64,000 bases of DNA from Solibacillus sp. FSL K6-1523 (GCF_038005225.1 NZ_JBBOSU010000001.1:856001-920000); one strand, 5' to 3'. Numbered from the stretch's first letter, positions 26,677 through 37,828 are shown. Numbers and translations: made by a program. The notes: generated by a model not told the origin, from the letters alone.

Positions 26677-26719
26677 GAAAAAGGAGAAGGTGCATAAATG
26701 TATGCGCGCCTTCTCCTTT
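26677..26719 (-). terminator. Intrinsic terminator after rnjA
   Basis: On the minus strand, AAAGGAGAAGG pairs with CCTTCTCCTTT and runs into T. Confidence 0.9.
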
Positions 26720-26721
26720 AA

Positions 26722-28389
26722 TTATACTTCCATAATGATTGGTAAAATCATTGGACGACGCTTTGTTTTTTCGTATAAATACGGTCCTAAAACGTCTGTA
26801 ATTTCATTTTTAAGGTCATTCCATTGTGTATCTTTATCTTGGATGCTGCTATTTAAATGTTGGTTTAACATTTTTTGCGCTTCATTAATCATCGTACCTG
26901 ATTCACGCATATACACAAATCCGCGTGAAATAATATCTGGACCTGATACCAATTTATTTCTTTCCATATCGACGCTTACGACAACGATGACTAAACCTTC
27001 TTCGGAAAGAATGCGTCGGTCGCGTAATACGATATTGCCAATGTCCCCAATCCCATTGCCATCAATATAAACATCACCTGAAGGAATGCGACCAGCAACA
27101 TGTGCTTCTTTTGCACTTAATGCTAAAACTTCACCATTATCCATAACAAATGAATTTTCTAGTGGAACTTCACATGCTTCAGCAAGTTCTGTATGGATTT
27201 TTAACATACGATATTCACCGTGTATTGGCATGAAGAATTTTGGCTTCATTAAGCGAAGCATTAGTTTTTGTTCTTGTTGAGAACCATGACCAGATGTGTG
27301 AATATTATTTAATGCACCGTGAATTACTTCAGCACCAGCGCGGAATAATAAGTTGATAATTTTGTTTACGCTCATCGTATTACCTGGAACAGGAGAAGAT
27401 GAGAATATAACTGTATCACCCGGTTGGATTTGAATTTGACGATGCGTACCATTTGCGATACGTGATAATGCAGCCATTGGTTCTCCTTGAGAGCCGGTAC
27501 ATAATATCATCACTTCATTTGCTGGTAGGCGATTTAAGCTTTGCACATCAACGAATGTTTCCTTCGGTGCAGTAATATAACCAAGTTCACGTCCGATTGT
27601 AATGGCATTGTCCATAGATCGGCCAAATACAGCAACTTTACGTCCGTACTTTACGGCTGCATCCGTAGCTTGTTGTAAGCGGTGAATATTTGATGCAAAT
27701 GTAGCAAAAATAATACGTCCATCCACTTTGCGGAAAATGTCATCAATACTTTTTCCAACTGTACGCTCAGACATTGTGAAATCTGTTTTTTCAGCATTTG
27801 TACTATCAGAAAGTAAGCATAGTACACCGTCACGACCGATTTCAGCCATTCTTGTTAAGTTAGCTGGTTCGCCAACCGGTGTAAAGTCAAATTTAAAATC
27901 TCCAGTATGGACAATATTACCTGGTGGTGTTTTTACAACAACGCCAAATGCGTCAGGAATACTGTGTGTTGTACGGAAAAAGCTAACAGATGTTTTTCTA
28001 AATTTGATCATGTCGTCTTCTTTAAATTCAATTAGCTTTGTCGTGCGTAATAAGCCGTGCTCATCTAACTTATTGCGAAGTAGACCTAGCGCTAACTTCC
28101 CGCCATATACAGGTACATTTACTTGACGTAATAAATAAGGAATACCACCAATATGATCCTCATGACCATGAGTAATGAAAAGTCCTTTTATTTTGTCAAC
28201 ATTGCGTACTAAATAAGTATAATCTGGGATAACGTAGTCAATGCCTAGTAAGTCGTCTTCCGGAAATTTAATACCAGCATCAATTAAAATAATTTCGTCT
28301 TGGAATTGAACTCCGTATGTGTTTTTGCCGATTTCGCCCAGTCCGCCGAGCGCGAAAACAGCTGTTTGATCATTCTTAACGAATTTCAT
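26722..28389 (-). CDS. rnjA: Ribonuclease J1
   Basis: This 555-residue metallo-beta-lactamase/beta-CASP nuclease has both endonuclease and 5'-3' exonuclease activity on mRNA and rRNA precursors. Motif 2 is [12 protein letters not shown] near 74-85, further metal ligands lie in VHTGDFKFD, and beta-CASP motifs end in [11 protein letters not shown] and [11 protein letters not shown]. Length equals the Bacillus enzyme (555). It follows rpoY by 5 bases, the standard Bacillales pair, so a polymerase subunit and the main RNA-decay nuclease share a transcript. Confidence 0.96.
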   Translation of the reverse strand: MKFVKNDQTAVFALGGLGEIGKNTYGVQFQDEIILIDAGIKFPEDDLLGIDYVIPDYTYLVRNVDKIKGLFITHGHEDHIGGIPYLLRQVNVPVYGGKLALGLLRNKLDEHGLLRTTKLIEFKEDDMIKFRKTSVSFFRTTHSIPDAFGVVVKTPPGNIVHTGDFKFDFTPVGEPANLTRMAEIGRDGVLCLLSDSTNAEKTDFTMSERTVGKSIDDIFRKVDGRIIFATFASNIHRLQQATDAAVKYGRKVAVFGRSMDNAITIGRELGYITAPKETFVDVQSLNRLPANEVMILCTGSQGEPMAALSRIANGTHRQIQIQPGDTVIFSSSPVPGNTMSVNKIINLLFRAGAEVIHGALNNIHTSGHGSQQEQKLMLRLMKPKFFMPIHGEYRMLKIHTELAEACEVPLENSFVMDNGEVLALSAKEAHVAGRIPSGDVYIDGNGIGDIGNIVLRDRRILSEEGLVIVVVSVDMERNKLVSGPDIISRGFVYMRESGTMINEAQKMLNQHLNSSIQDKDTQWNDLKNEITDVLGPYLYEKTKRRPMILPIIMEV

Positions 28390-28394
28390 GAGAA

Positions 28395-28604
28395 TTAAGC
28401 GTTCTCCACAGTGAAATTAGGGCTTGCTTGTTCATACTCAAGGTAGTTACCTTCTAATAGTTGAACAAGCTCGATGTTATAGTTACGGTCTTTTAAGTAG
28501 TGACGAACTTCACGTTCAGAAGAAGCCTCTAAATAAAGAGTTTTTGTGTTTTCGCGAACTGGAATGTCATTGATGTTTTCTTGATAATACACTTTGTAAA
28601 TCAT
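28395..28604 (-). CDS. rpoY: RNA polymerase epsilon subunit RpoY
   Basis: This 69-residue protein matches the RpoY/YkzG (DUF1447) family: [19 protein letters not shown] at the start and [20 protein letters not shown] in the middle. Epsilon binds near the downstream side of core polymerase. TAAAGGAGAG precedes the ATG. It is the first gene of the rpoY-rnjA operon. A TTCTATTATAGAA palindrome about 40-50 bases upstream (28642-28654) may include the -10. Confidence 0.94.
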   Translation of the reverse strand: MIYKVYYQENINDIPVRENTKTLYLEASSEREVRHYLKDRNYNIELVQLLEGNYLEYEQASPNFTVENA

Positions 28605-28741
28605 AGTTACTCTCCTTTAGTTACGAACATAATTATTGCACTTCTATAATAGAAAAAATGCATTTCCTTTATCTTATCACGCGAGTCCTTTAAAATAAAG
28701 AAAAGCCCATCAATTTCCTTTACATTTGAGAAGAAATATTT

Positions 28742-28866
28742 AACTTGATTCAGCAAATTCATTTATACCGAAAGCAAAGCGATAGGTACAGAAGTCCCCT
28801 ACTACTATACGTGGGGATGAATGCCAAATTGGCAAATCTATTCAGTGGGGCTTCAAACCCCGAAGG
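28742..28866 (-). repeat. Dispersed repeat family 1, copy A (3' half)
   Basis: Read on the minus strand, this stretch matches the second half of copy D (about 58482-58612): GGGTTTGAA-CCCCACTGAAT, then ATTTGCC...GCATTCATC, GGGGACTTCTGTACC, TCGCTTTGCTT and a CTGAATYAA end. It lies between rpoY and the small peptide unit, in reverse orientation to copies B-D. No gene is in it. Confidence 0.75.
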
Positions 28867-28875
28867 ATTTTAGAC

Positions 28876-28914
28876 GTAAAAAAATGGCGCAACTCCAAAA
28901 TGAGGTGCGCCATG
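28876..28914 (-). terminator. Terminator of the small peptide unit
   Basis: ATGGCGCA pairs with TGCGCCAT, with further pairing inside (CTCATTTTGGAG). On the minus strand a seven-T tract follows. Confidence 0.88.
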
Positions 28915-28928
28915 AATCGTATAAATTT

Positions 28929-29000
28929 TTAGGCAATTAATTTTTTACCGAGGACGCCTTTTAACTGTTTCAAGAACTTCTTTTTGAGACGTTTTAACAT
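28929..29000 (-). CDS. 23-residue cationic amphipathic peptide
   Basis: A 24-codon frame (ATG 29000-28998, stop 28931-28929) begins MLKRLKKKFLKQ and ends LIA. It carries nine Lys/Arg and no acidic residue, with Leu/Phe/Val at helical spacing, so it would form an amphipathic cationic helix. AAGGAG lies 9 bases upstream, a consensus SigA promoter is directly before that, and a terminator follows 15 bases after the stop, giving a complete transcription unit of about 140 bases. I know of no family. Membrane-active peptide, toxin, or regulatory small RNA are all open. Confidence 0.6.
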   Translation of the reverse strand: MLKRLKKKFLKQLKGVLGKKLIA

Positions 29001-29021
29001 AGGTCATCACTCCTTAAAATC

Positions 29022-29050
29022 ATTATACAGAATATTCTTTCATTTGTAAA
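29022..29050 (-). promoter_or_regulatory. SigA promoter of the small peptide unit
   Basis: On the minus strand TTTACA (29050-29045) and TATAAT (29027-29022) are exactly 17 bases apart. The start would be near 29015, right at the AAGGAG binding site, so the leader is only about 15 bases. Confidence 0.75.
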
Positions 29051-29081
29051 TAGACTATTAAAAAAGTGAGGAAGAAAAACA

Positions 29082-29852
29082 ATGAAAAAGATACTATTTT
29101 TTGATGTAGACGGCACGTTATATAATTCACGAAAAGAGTTACCAAAATCTGCGAAGGAAGCTCTTTTTAAAGCACGTGAAAATGGGCATGAAATTGCTAT
29201 TGCAACAGGGCGTGCACCTTTTATGATTCAAGACTTACTAGAGGAACTTGAAATTGATACATATATTACGTTTAATGGCCAATATGTTGTGCATAAAGGA
29301 GAAGTTATTTATACAGACCAAATTGCAAAGGATGAGCTAAAAAAAATAATTGCTTTTGGAGAGACTCAAAACCATCCGTTTGTCTTTTTAAATGAAAAGG
29401 AAATGATTGCTTCAAAAGATAAATATTTATCTATTGAAGAAAGTTTGAATACGCTTCATTATCCATATCCAAAGATTGATGCAAACTATTATTCACAAAA
29501 TCCAGTTTATCAAACATTATTATTTGCAGAACAGCATGAGCAGGAACTGTACGAAAAACAATTTCCAAATGTCCAATTTATTAGATGGCATCAATTTTCA
29601 TGTGATATATTGCCGAGAGAAGGTTCAAAATCGAGAGGGATTCAAAAGTTGATTGAACATTTGAACGTTACAATGGAAAATACCGTTGCGTTTGGTGATG
29701 GCTTGAATGATGTTGAAATGCTAGGTGGTGTTGGAATCGGTGTAGCGATGGGAAATAGCCATGAAAAAGCAAAAGCAGCTGCTTCGATTATTACAAAGCA
29801 TGTAGATGAGGATGGTTTAGCGTTTGCGATGAAACAATTAAACCTTATTTAA
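29082..29852 (+). CDS. ykrA: HAD-superfamily phosphatase YkrA
   Basis: This 256-residue Cof-type (HAD IIB) hydrolase has the catalytic FFDVDGTLYNS at its N-terminus (nucleophile and acid/base Asp), motif II in AIATGRAPF, and the C-terminal motifs GSKSRGIQ and VAFGDGLNDVEMLGGVGIGVAMGN. Its place between rnjA and def matches B. subtilis YkrA. Such enzymes dephosphorylate small phosphometabolites; the substrate is unknown. GTGAGGAAG precedes the ATG. Confidence 0.92.
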   Translation: MKKILFFDVDGTLYNSRKELPKSAKEALFKARENGHEIAIATGRAPFMIQDLLEELEIDTYITFNGQYVVHKGEVIYTDQIAKDELKKIIAFGETQNHPFVFLNEKEMIASKDKYLSIEESLNTLHYPYPKIDANYYSQNPVYQTLLFAEQHEQELYEKQFPNVQFIRWHQFSCDILPREGSKSRGIQKLIEHLNVTMENTVAFGDGLNDVEMLGGVGIGVAMGNSHEKAKAAASIITKHVDEDGLAFAMKQLNLI

Positions 29853-29857
29853 TAGCT

Positions 29858-29900
29858 AAAAAGACGCCCCTCATGCTAAATAGCGCGAGGAGCGTCTTCT
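29858..29900. terminator. Bidirectional terminator between ykrA and def
   Basis: AAGACGCCCCTC pairs with GAGGAGCGTCTT (one mismatch), flanked by A and T. Confidence 0.8.
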
Positions 29901-29928
29901 ATAATAAAGACATTTAATTTTGGGAGAA

Positions 29929-30486
29929 TTAATCTCTTCCAAAAGGTGTGCTATTTTCAATTTCTGCAAATGGATCTTTTGCATTAATGCGATCGTAAAA
30001 CAGAACACCATTTAAATGATCGAGTTCATGTTGAAATGCAATTGCTGGCAATCCAGATAAACGCATTTTCTTTTCTTCACCATCAACGGTCATAAATTTT
30101 ACCGTAATACGAGAATAGCGCGGAACGTAACCGGGGATAGCGCGATCTACTGATAAGCACCCCTCACCATTTGTAAGGTAAGTTTGTTCGACTGAATGGC
30201 TCACAATCTTCGGGTTGCATGCGACGAAGCTTAATTGCTCTCCATGTTCGTCTTCTAAATGAAGTGCAAACATTCGCTTAAGACAATTTACTTGATTCGC
30301 CGCTAAGCCAATTCCACCGCGTAAACCATATTTTTCTGCCATGTCTTCATCTTGGCTATTAATTAAATATTGCAGCATATCTCCAGCTAGTTTTTTATTT
30401 TCCGCAGAAAGTGGAAACGTAAAATCTTCAGCTCGTGTACGCAATGTTGGATGACCATCGCGGATAATATTTTCCATTAAAATCAT
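29929..30486 (-). CDS. def: Peptide deformylase
   Basis: This 185-residue metallo-deformylase removes the formyl group from nascent proteins. All three family motifs are present: GGIGLAANQV, EGCLSVDRA with the metal Cys, and QHELDHLNG (HExxH). Position and length match B. subtilis DefB (YkrB). It belongs to the type 2 group with the insertion typical of Gram-positives. It is convergent with ykrA and shares its terminator. Confidence 0.95.
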   Translation of the reverse strand: MILMENIIRDGHPTLRTRAEDFTFPLSAENKKLAGDMLQYLINSQDEDMAEKYGLRGGIGLAANQVNCLKRMFALHLEDEHGEQLSFVACNPKIVSHSVEQTYLTNGEGCLSVDRAIPGYVPRYSRITVKFMTVDGEEKKMRLSGLPAIAFQHELDHLNGVLFYDRINAKDPFAEIENSTPFGRD

Positions 30487-30660
30487 GTGAAACTTCCTTT
30501 CGATTATTACTTATAGTTAATAGTATACACCAATCGTCTTAACGTTCGTATGGAAAAATACCGGCAATAAAATAACATTCACAGGAAATTTAATCGAATG
30601 ATACTTGAAAATAAAGTGTAAAGAAATGGACAAATGGGCATGGTATTGAAAGTAGAATTA

Positions 30661-30800
30661 ATCAATTACGACGCCTCGTCGTAATTGCGTCCAGATTTTT
30701 CTCGAGCTTTCTCGAAAAATTCCTTTAAAAAATCTGTGACATCCACTGGGGCATAACTTAATTCGATAGTAGTAGGAGACTTTTGCTGAATTAAATTATA
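30661..30800 (+). repeat. Dispersed repeat family 1, copy B (internally deleted)
   Basis: This copy starts with the hairpin AATTACGACG-CCT-CGTCGTAATT (30664-30686), followed by GCGTCCAGATTTTT, which pairs with AAAAATCTG downstream, then GTGACATC, GGGGC.TAA, a TAGTAGG.GACTT remnant and CTGAATTAAATTA. Relative to copy D it lacks two internal blocks. It lies in the 597-base gap between def and pdhA, which otherwise holds only the pdh promoter. Confidence 0.8.
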
Positions 30801-30985
30801 AGTTGGTTGGAATAGAGGGAAGAACGCGATGTAAATTATCCGTACAGTGAGAGCTAAAGAAGGGAATGAATCCTGGGAAAATAAACTATTATAGTACAGA
30901 GTGATGGTGGATGTATAACAGATAGGTGAACTGTTATAATTTGAAATTCTAAAAAGAAAACGTCTAATTTGTAGGTAAATAATGA

Positions 30986-31014
30986 TTGACCGATAGGATT
31001 TTATTCTTTATACT
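30986..31014 (+). promoter_or_regulatory. pdh operon SigA promoter
   Basis: TTGACC (30986-30991) and TATACT (31009-31014) are exactly 17 bases apart and 70 bases before the pdhA start. There is no other promoter of similar quality in the gap. Confidence 0.75.
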
Positions 31015-31059
31015 CAAATTTATAAGGTATTGTACTAATGTATTTATAAAGTTTCTTAA

Positions 31060-32199
<1,140 letters not shown>

Positions 32200-32202
32200 G
32201 CC

Positions 32203-33180
32203 ATGGCACAATTGACGATGATTCAAGCAATTACAGACGCATTACGCTGCGAAATGAAAAATGATGAAAATGTTTTAGTATTCGGTGAAGATGTTGGTGT
32301 AAACGGTGGGGTTTTCCGTGCAACAGAAGGTCTTCAAAAGGAATTTGGCGTAGAGCGCGTTTTTGATACACCACTTGCAGAGTCTGGTATTGGTGGTTTA
32401 GCGATTGGTTTAGCTTTAACAGGTTATCGACCAGTTCCTGAAATTCAATTCTTTGGATTTGTATATGAAGTGATGGACTCAATTAGCGGTCAGCTTGCGC
32501 GTATGCGTTACCGTTCAGGTGGTACGTACAATGCACCAGTAACGATTCGTTCTCCATTTGGTGGTGGCGTTCACACACCTGAAATGCACTCGGATTCATT
32601 AGAAGGATTAATGGCGCAACAACCTGGATTAAAAGTTGTTATTCCATCAACTCCATATGACGCGAAAGGTTTATTAATTGCCTCTATTCGTGATAATGAC
32701 CCAGTAATTTTCTTAGAGCATTTAAAATTATATCGTTCATTCCGTGAAGAAGTTCCGGAAGAAGCATATACAATTGAAATTGGTAAAGCCGATGTTAAGC
32801 GTGAAGGTAAAGATTTATCAATTATTGCATACGGTTTAATGGTTCACGAAAGCTTAAAAGCGGCAGAAGAACTTGAAAAAGAAGGTTACTCAGTTGAAGT
32901 AATTGATTTACGTACGATCCAACCATTAGATATCGAAACAATTATTGCCTCTGTAGAAAAAACAGGACGTGCAATCGTTGTTCAAGAAGCACAAAAACAA
33001 GCAGGGATTGCGGCTAATGTCGTTTCGGAAATTACAGAGCGTGCGATTTTATCTTTAGAGGCGCCTGTATTACGTGTAGCAGCGCCAGATACAATTTATC
33101 CATTCCCTCAAGCAGAAGGTGTATGGTTACCAACGTATAAAGATGTAATGGAAACGGCGAAGAAAGTACTAACATTCTAA
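32203..33180 (+). CDS. pdhB: Pyruvate dehydrogenase E1 beta
   Basis: This 325-residue transketolase-like beta subunit contains [28 protein letters not shown] and the C-terminal domain motif [11 protein letters not shown]. It completes the heterotetrameric E1 with PdhA. GAGAAGGAG precedes the ATG. Confidence 0.96.
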   Translation: MAQLTMIQAITDALRCEMKNDENVLVFGEDVGVNGGVFRATEGLQKEFGVERVFDTPLAESGIGGLAIGLALTGYRPVPEIQFFGFVYEVMDSISGQLARMRYRSGGTYNAPVTIRSPFGGGVHTPEMHSDSLEGLMAQQPGLKVVIPSTPYDAKGLLIASIRDNDPVIFLEHLKLYRSFREEVPEEAYTIEIGKADVKREGKDLSIIAYGLMVHESLKAAEELEKEGYSVEVIDLRTIQPLDIETIIASVEKTGRAIVVQEAQKQAGIAANVVSEITERAILSLEAPVLRVAAPDTIYPFPQAEGVWLPTYKDVMETAKKVLTF

Positions 33181-33198
33181 GAATTGAAGGTGAGATAA

Positions 33199-34518
33199 AT
33201 GGCGTTTACGTTTCGTTTACCAGATATCGGTGAAGGTATACATGAAGGAGAAGTAGTGAAGTGGTTCGTTAAACCGGGAGACCAAGTAAAAGAGGACGAT
33301 ATTTTAGCAGAAGTTCAGAACGATAAAGCTGTAGTAGAAATCCCATCTCCTGTTGAAGGAACGGTTGAAGAAATTTTTGTAGCAGAAGGTACTGTTGCCA
33401 TAGTAGGTGATGCATTGATTCGCTTTGATGCACCTGGCTATGAAGACTTAAAGCTGAAAGGTGACGAACACCACGATGCAAATGAATCAGCTAAAACAGA
33501 AGCGCAAGTGCAAGCGACTGCTGAAGCTGGACAAGAAGTGAAAAAAGAAGAAACACCAAAAGAAGTAGTTAAAGCAGACGCAAGTTCTTCACAGCGCATT
33601 ATTGCAATGCCATCTGTACGTAAATATGCACGTGAAAAAGGTGTAGAAATTCAGCTAGTAAGCGGTACAGGAAAAAATGGTCGTGTGTTAAAAGAGGATA
33701 TTGAAAACTTCTTAGCAGGTGGCGGTGAAGAGGTAGCACCTTCTGAAGAAAACGTTGCAGTTCACGAACAAGCAGAAGAAACGAAGCAAGCCGCGCCAGT
33801 AGTGCTTGAAGGTGAGTTCCCTGAAACACGTGAAAAAATGAGCGGTATTCGCAGAGCGATTGCAAAAGCAATGGTACATTCAAAACAAACAGCGCCACAT
33901 GTTACGTTAATGGATGAAGTAGATGTAACGGCTTTAGTGGCTCATCGTAAAAAATTCAAAGATATTGCTGCAGAGCAAGGTGTTAAATTAACGTTTTTAC
34001 CGTATGTTGTGAAGGCATTAATCTCGACATTGCGCAAATATCCTGAATTCAACCGTTCATTAGATGATGCAACACAGGAAATTATTCAGAAACATTACTA
34101 TAATATAGGTATTGCTGCTGATACTGAAAAAGGATTGTTAGTTCCAGTTATTAAACATGCAGATCGTCAGTCTGTTTTTGGACTATCAACAGCAATTAAT
34201 GAACTTGCGGTAAAAGCTCGTGAAGGTAAATTAGCACCTGCAGAAATGAAAGGTGCATCCATTTCAATTACAAATATTGGTTCAGCAGGTGGGCAATGGT
34301 TTACGCCAGTAATTAACCATCCTGAAGTCGCAATTTTAGGAATTGGACGTATTTCAGAGAAACCGGTAATAAAAAATGGTGAAATTGTAGCCGCACATGT
34401 GTTAGCATTGTCATTGAGCTTTGATCATCGCATGATCGATGGGGCAACTGCGCAAAATGCTTTAAATCATTTAAAACGTTTGCTAAGTGAGCCAGACTTA
34501 TTATTAATGGAGGCGTAG
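33199..34518 (+). CDS. pdhC: Dihydrolipoamide acetyltransferase (PDH E2)
   Basis: This 439-residue E2 has one lipoyl domain (1-80, lipoylated Lys in [13 protein letters not shown]), an Ala/Glu-rich linker, a peripheral subunit-binding domain (about 135-170, [15 protein letters not shown]), a second linker and the catalytic acyltransferase core (about 210-439) ending in the active-site [10 protein letters not shown]. It forms the core of the complex and makes acetyl-CoA. AAGGTGAG precedes the ATG. Confidence 0.96.
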   Translation: MAFTFRLPDIGEGIHEGEVVKWFVKPGDQVKEDDILAEVQNDKAVVEIPSPVEGTVEEIFVAEGTVAIVGDALIRFDAPGYEDLKLKGDEHHDANESAKTEAQVQATAEAGQEVKKEETPKEVVKADASSSQRIIAMPSVRKYAREKGVEIQLVSGTGKNGRVLKEDIENFLAGGGEEVAPSEENVAVHEQAEETKQAAPVVLEGEFPETREKMSGIRRAIAKAMVHSKQTAPHVTLMDEVDVTALVAHRKKFKDIAAEQGVKLTFLPYVVKALISTLRKYPEFNRSLDDATQEIIQKHYYNIGIAADTEKGLLVPVIKHADRQSVFGLSTAINELAVKAREGKLAPAEMKGASISITNIGSAGGQWFTPVINHPEVAILGIGRISEKPVIKNGEIVAAHVLALSLSFDHRMIDGATAQNALNHLKRLLSEPDLLLMEA

Positions 34519-34523
34519 AAAAA

Positions 34524-35936
34524 ATGGTAGTAGGAGATTTCCCAATCGAATTAGATACACTTGTAGTAGGTTCAGGTCCAGGAGGATATGTAGCAGCAAT
34601 TCGTGCAGCACAAACAGGACAAAAAGTAACGATCGTTGAGAGAGGCCAATTAGGGGGCGTTTGCTTAAACGTTGGATGTATTCCATCAAAAGCATTAATC
34701 TCAGTAGGTCACCGCTTTGAAAATGCACAACATTCAGATGATATGGGTGTCGTAACTTCAAACGTTAAGCTTGACTGGTCTAAAGCGCAAGCATTTAAAG
34801 ATGGCGTTGTTAAGAAATTAGTAGGCGGCGTTGAAGGTTTACTAAAAGGTAATAAAGTGGATATCGTTAAAGGGGAAGCGTATTTTGTTGATGCCAACAC
34901 TGTACGTGTAATCGATGGCGAGCATGCACAAACATATACGTTTAAAAATGCTATTTTAGCAACAGGTTCTCGTCCAATCGAGATTCCAACATTCAAATTC
35001 ACTGAGCGCGTAGTAAGCTCAACGGGTGCATTATCATTCCCAGAAGTACCTGGTAAGTTGGTTGTAATTGGTGGCGGTTACATTGGTACGGAGTTAGGTT
35101 CTGCTTATGCAAACCTAGGTTCACAAGTAACAATCATCGAAGGCGGCAAAGACATCTTAGCTGGTTTCGAAAAACAAATGACGCAAATCGTTAAAAAAGG
35201 CCTTAAAAAGAAGGGCGTTGAAATTGCAGTAAACGCATCTGCTAAAGGTGTTGAAGAAAACGAAAATGGCGTAATCGTTACTTATGAAGTAGCTGGCGAA
35301 GAGAAGAAAGTTGAAGCAGATTACGTATTAGTAACTGTAGGTCGTCGTCCAAATACGGATGAAATGGGCTTAGAAGAAATCGGTATCAAATATGCAGAGC
35401 GTGGTTTATTAGAAGTAGACAAACAATGCCGTACTTCTTTATCAAACATTTTTGCAATCGGTGATATCGTATCAGGTCCACAATTAGCTCATAAAGCTTC
35501 TTATGAAGGTAAAGTAGCTGCAGAAGTAATCGCTGGTGAACCATCAGTAGTGGATTACTTAGCAATTCCAGCAGTATGCTTCACTAGTCCAGAAATGGCA
35601 ACAGTAGGTTACTCTGAAGAATCAGCAAAAGCTGAAGGTTTAGAAGTAAAAGCTGCTAAATTCCCATTCGCAGCAAACGGTCGTGCATTAGCGTTAAACG
35701 AAACAGATGGCTTCGTGAAGCTAGTTGCACGTAAAGAGGATGGTTTATTAGTAGGTGCTCAAATCGTTGGTGCTGGTGCATCAGATATGATCGCTGAAAT
35801 GGGTCTTGCAATCGAAGCTGGTATGACGGCTGAAGATATCGCATTAACAATCCATGCTCACCCAACATTAGGTGAAATTACGATGGAAGCTGCTGAAGTA
35901 TTACTAGGCAACCCAATTCACATCGTAACAAAATAA
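34524..35936 (+). CDS. pdhD: Dihydrolipoamide dehydrogenase (E3)
   Basis: This 470-residue FAD disulfide reductase has the FAD motif [12 protein letters not shown], the redox-active disulfide [13 protein letters not shown], the NAD motif [13 protein letters not shown] and the C-terminal active-site His in HAHPTLGE. It reoxidises lipoamide for PDH and probably for other 2-oxoacid dehydrogenases. GGAGG within the pdhC end precedes ATG 34524. A terminator closes the operon. Confidence 0.96.
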   Translation: MVVGDFPIELDTLVVGSGPGGYVAAIRAAQTGQKVTIVERGQLGGVCLNVGCIPSKALISVGHRFENAQHSDDMGVVTSNVKLDWSKAQAFKDGVVKKLVGGVEGLLKGNKVDIVKGEAYFVDANTVRVIDGEHAQTYTFKNAILATGSRPIEIPTFKFTERVVSSTGALSFPEVPGKLVVIGGGYIGTELGSAYANLGSQVTIIEGGKDILAGFEKQMTQIVKKGLKKKGVEIAVNASAKGVEENENGVIVTYEVAGEEKKVEADYVLVTVGRRPNTDEMGLEEIGIKYAERGLLEVDKQCRTSLSNIFAIGDIVSGPQLAHKASYEGKVAAEVIAGEPSVVDYLAIPAVCFTSPEMATVGYSEESAKAEGLEVKAAKFPFAANGRALALNETDGFVKLVARKEDGLLVGAQIVGAGASDMIAEMGLAIEAGMTAEDIALTIHAHPTLGEITMEAAEVLLGNPIHIVTK

Positions 35937-35954
35937 TTTAAAGTAATAAAAAAT

Positions 35955-36003
35955 GTACTCGGTAGAATAGAACTTGAAAAAGTTTATCCTATCGGGTACT
36001 TTT
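35955..36003 (+). terminator. Terminator of the pdh operon
   Basis: GTACTCGGTAG pairs with CTATCGGGTAC (two G-U pairs), with an inner AACTT/AAGTT helix, followed by TTTT. Confidence 0.85.
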
Positions 36004-36091
36004 AGATTCAATTAAAAGTATTCTAAACAGAATAATCGCTTTGCGTCACATGTTTCAGTATAATACCCATATAGGTATAGGGGGTGGAGAA

Positions 36092-36526
36092 ATGAAACAA
36101 CAATCCGCAAAGAATCATACACGTTTTCAGCCATTGCAGCATTTCATCTGGTTGCCATTAAGTGCAATATTGCTTTTGTCTACTGTCATATACATAATAT
36201 CTAGTGCTGTGAAAGGGACGTTTTCTATTGTGCTGCTTATTTTATTAGGCGCGGTGTTACTTGCGATTATTCCAGGTATGTTAGCGCGTATTTATGCACT
36301 CACGCTACAGGATCGCTTAATTCGGACGGAAGAGCAATTGCGTTATTATATGCTCACGAACAAGCGTATTGACGAACGTGTTACGACACAGCAGTTGATT
36401 GCATTACGTTTTGCATCGGATGAAGAGTTTGTCAATCTAGTAGAGCGTGCGGTAGTGGAAAATCTATCGTCAGCGGACATTAAAAAAGCCATTCAAACGT
36501 GGCGAGCAGATCATCACCGTGTGTAA
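36092..36526 (+). CDS. Unknown two-span membrane protein, 144 aa
   Basis: I do not recognise this protein. Two hydrophobic spans (about 19-41 and 44-66) are followed by a charged cytoplasmic region of about 75 residues (RLIRTEEQLRYYMLTNKRID, then ERVTTQQLIALRFASDEEF) that looks helical. The longest frame opens at 36041, but GGGGGTGGAG directly precedes ATG 36092. It lies between pdhD and the holin-like pair, in the place held by slp in B. subtilis, but it is not similar to what I remember of Slp. Confidence 0.8.
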   Translation: MKQQSAKNHTRFQPLQHFIWLPLSAILLLSTVIYIISSAVKGTFSIVLLILLGAVLLAIIPGMLARIYALTLQDRLIRTEEQLRYYMLTNKRIDERVTTQQLIALRFASDEEFVNLVERAVVENLSSADIKKAIQTWRADHHRV

Positions 36527-36719
36527 AAGATTTATCCTATGCGACGGAAATGGTAATGTTATCGAATTCTATAAATAAGAGATGGAACACAAAGGTAGAG
36601 TAGATGCTTTTGTGTTTTTTTACATTGAAATTGGAAACGTGTTGTTTGAAGTCTGAAAATAACAATAGACAGAATATTTGAGCGGACGTAAAATGGAGGT
36701 TAATGAGGGGGAGAGAATC

Positions 36720-37130
36720 ATGAATATTATTCGAACGATTGCGCAAGTCGGTATTTTAACATTGTACTATTTGCTAGGGGTGGCAATAGTTAAAGTGACG
36801 GGCATTATTATTCCTGGAAGTATCATTGGGTTACTTTTATTATGGTTATCGCTTTACTTCAAACTCATCAAGGTACAGCATGTTCAAAAGGGTGCAAATC
36901 TTTTGCTCGCATTTTTAACTTTATTTTTTATACCTTCAACAGTTGCCATCATTAATTATCCGGAATTGCTAACAAAAGCAGGTGCGATTTTAATGCTTGC
37001 TGTTATTTTAAGCACGCTATTTACGATCATTGTTACGGGAAAAGTAAGCCAATACATAGAAAAGCGTGAAATGGGTCAGGAGGAGGAGAAAAATGCTTCA
37101 ACTACTTCAAGTGTTAGCCATAATAGTTAG
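36720..37130 (+). CDS. CidA/LrgA-family holin-like protein
   Basis: This 136-residue membrane protein has four hydrophobic spans and the family pattern YYLLGVAIVKVTGIIIPGSIIGLLLL. CidA/LrgA proteins act as holin- or antiholin-like membrane proteins linked to cell death, murein hydrolase control and overflow-metabolite export. The start is ATG 36720 after GAGGGGGAGAG, not 36678. The tail (QEEEKNASTTSSVSHNS) is hydrophilic. It overlaps its LrgB partner by 38 bases. Its location after pdh is suggestive of a metabolic role, but that is speculation. Confidence 0.88.
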   Translation: MNIIRTIAQVGILTLYYLLGVAIVKVTGIIIPGSIIGLLLLWLSLYFKLIKVQHVQKGANLLLAFLTLFFIPSTVAIINYPELLTKAGAILMLAVILSTLFTIIVTGKVSQYIEKREMGQEEEKNASTTSSVSHNS

Positions 37131-37782
37131 TACGGTGCTGCTATTTATCGCGTTTAATAAGCTGTATTTAAAAGTGGGCCATCCGTTATTGCTGCCGATT
37201 TTAACTGCGACATGCACGGTTATTATTGTATTGCTTGTGTTTAATATTCCATATGAAACTTATATGGTAGGGGGACAATGGATTTCAAAAATGCTTGGTC
37301 CGGCAGTAGTGGCATTAGCATTTCCATTGTATACACAGCGTGAAATTATTTTTAAATATAAATATTCGATTTTAATAAGTATTGTATTTGCATTATGCGC
37401 AGGGGTGGCAAGTGTGTTTACCCTTTTGAAATTAAGCGGTGCGGAGGAATCCTTTATATTAACGGCCTTACCGAAATCATTAACAACACCAGTTGCCATG
37501 CAAGTCAGTGAATCTGTTTCAGGTATCCCGCCGTTAACCGTTGTTTTGGTCATGATTGCTGGGTTTACAGGCGCTTTTTTAGGCTCGACAGTATTTAAAG
37601 TTTTTAATATAAATTCTGCAATTAGTCGTGGTGTTGCGATGGGAAGTGCCTCGCATGGAGTAGGCTTAACAAAGCTTAAGGAATACGGTGAAGAGGATTT
37701 ATCAATCGGTTCGTTAGCAATGGGGTTGAGCGCAGTATTTGGTGCGTTTATCATCCCGTTAGTTGTCTTTTTATTTTTATAA
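37093..37782 (+). CDS. CidB/LrgB-family membrane protein
   Basis: This 229-residue protein has seven or eight hydrophobic spans and the LrgB family segments LPKSLTTPVAMQVSESVSG and SRGVAMGSASHGVGLTK. It is the partner of the preceding CidA/LrgA protein. AGGAGGAG precedes ATG 37093, which lies inside the previous gene, so translation is coupled. The role (autolysis control or transport) is inferred from the family. Confidence 0.9.
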   Translation: MLQLLQVLAIIVSTVLLFIAFNKLYLKVGHPLLLPILTATCTVIIVLLVFNIPYETYMVGGQWISKMLGPAVVALAFPLYTQREIIFKYKYSILISIVFALCAGVASVFTLLKLSGAEESFILTALPKSLTTPVAMQVSESVSGIPPLTVVLVMIAGFTGAFLGSTVFKVFNINSAISRGVAMGSASHGVGLTKLKEYGEEDLSIGSLAMGLSAVFGAFIIPLVVFLFL

Positions 37783-37791
37783 TGAATGTGG

Positions 37792-37825
37792 AAAAGTGCA
37801 ATTCTAAAAAAGAATTGCACTTTTT
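37792..37825. terminator. Bidirectional terminator between cidB-like gene and speA
   Basis: AAAAGTGCAATTCT pairs perfectly with AGAATTGCACTTTT, flanked by A and T on both sides. Confidence 0.92.
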
Positions 37826-37828
37826 GCA

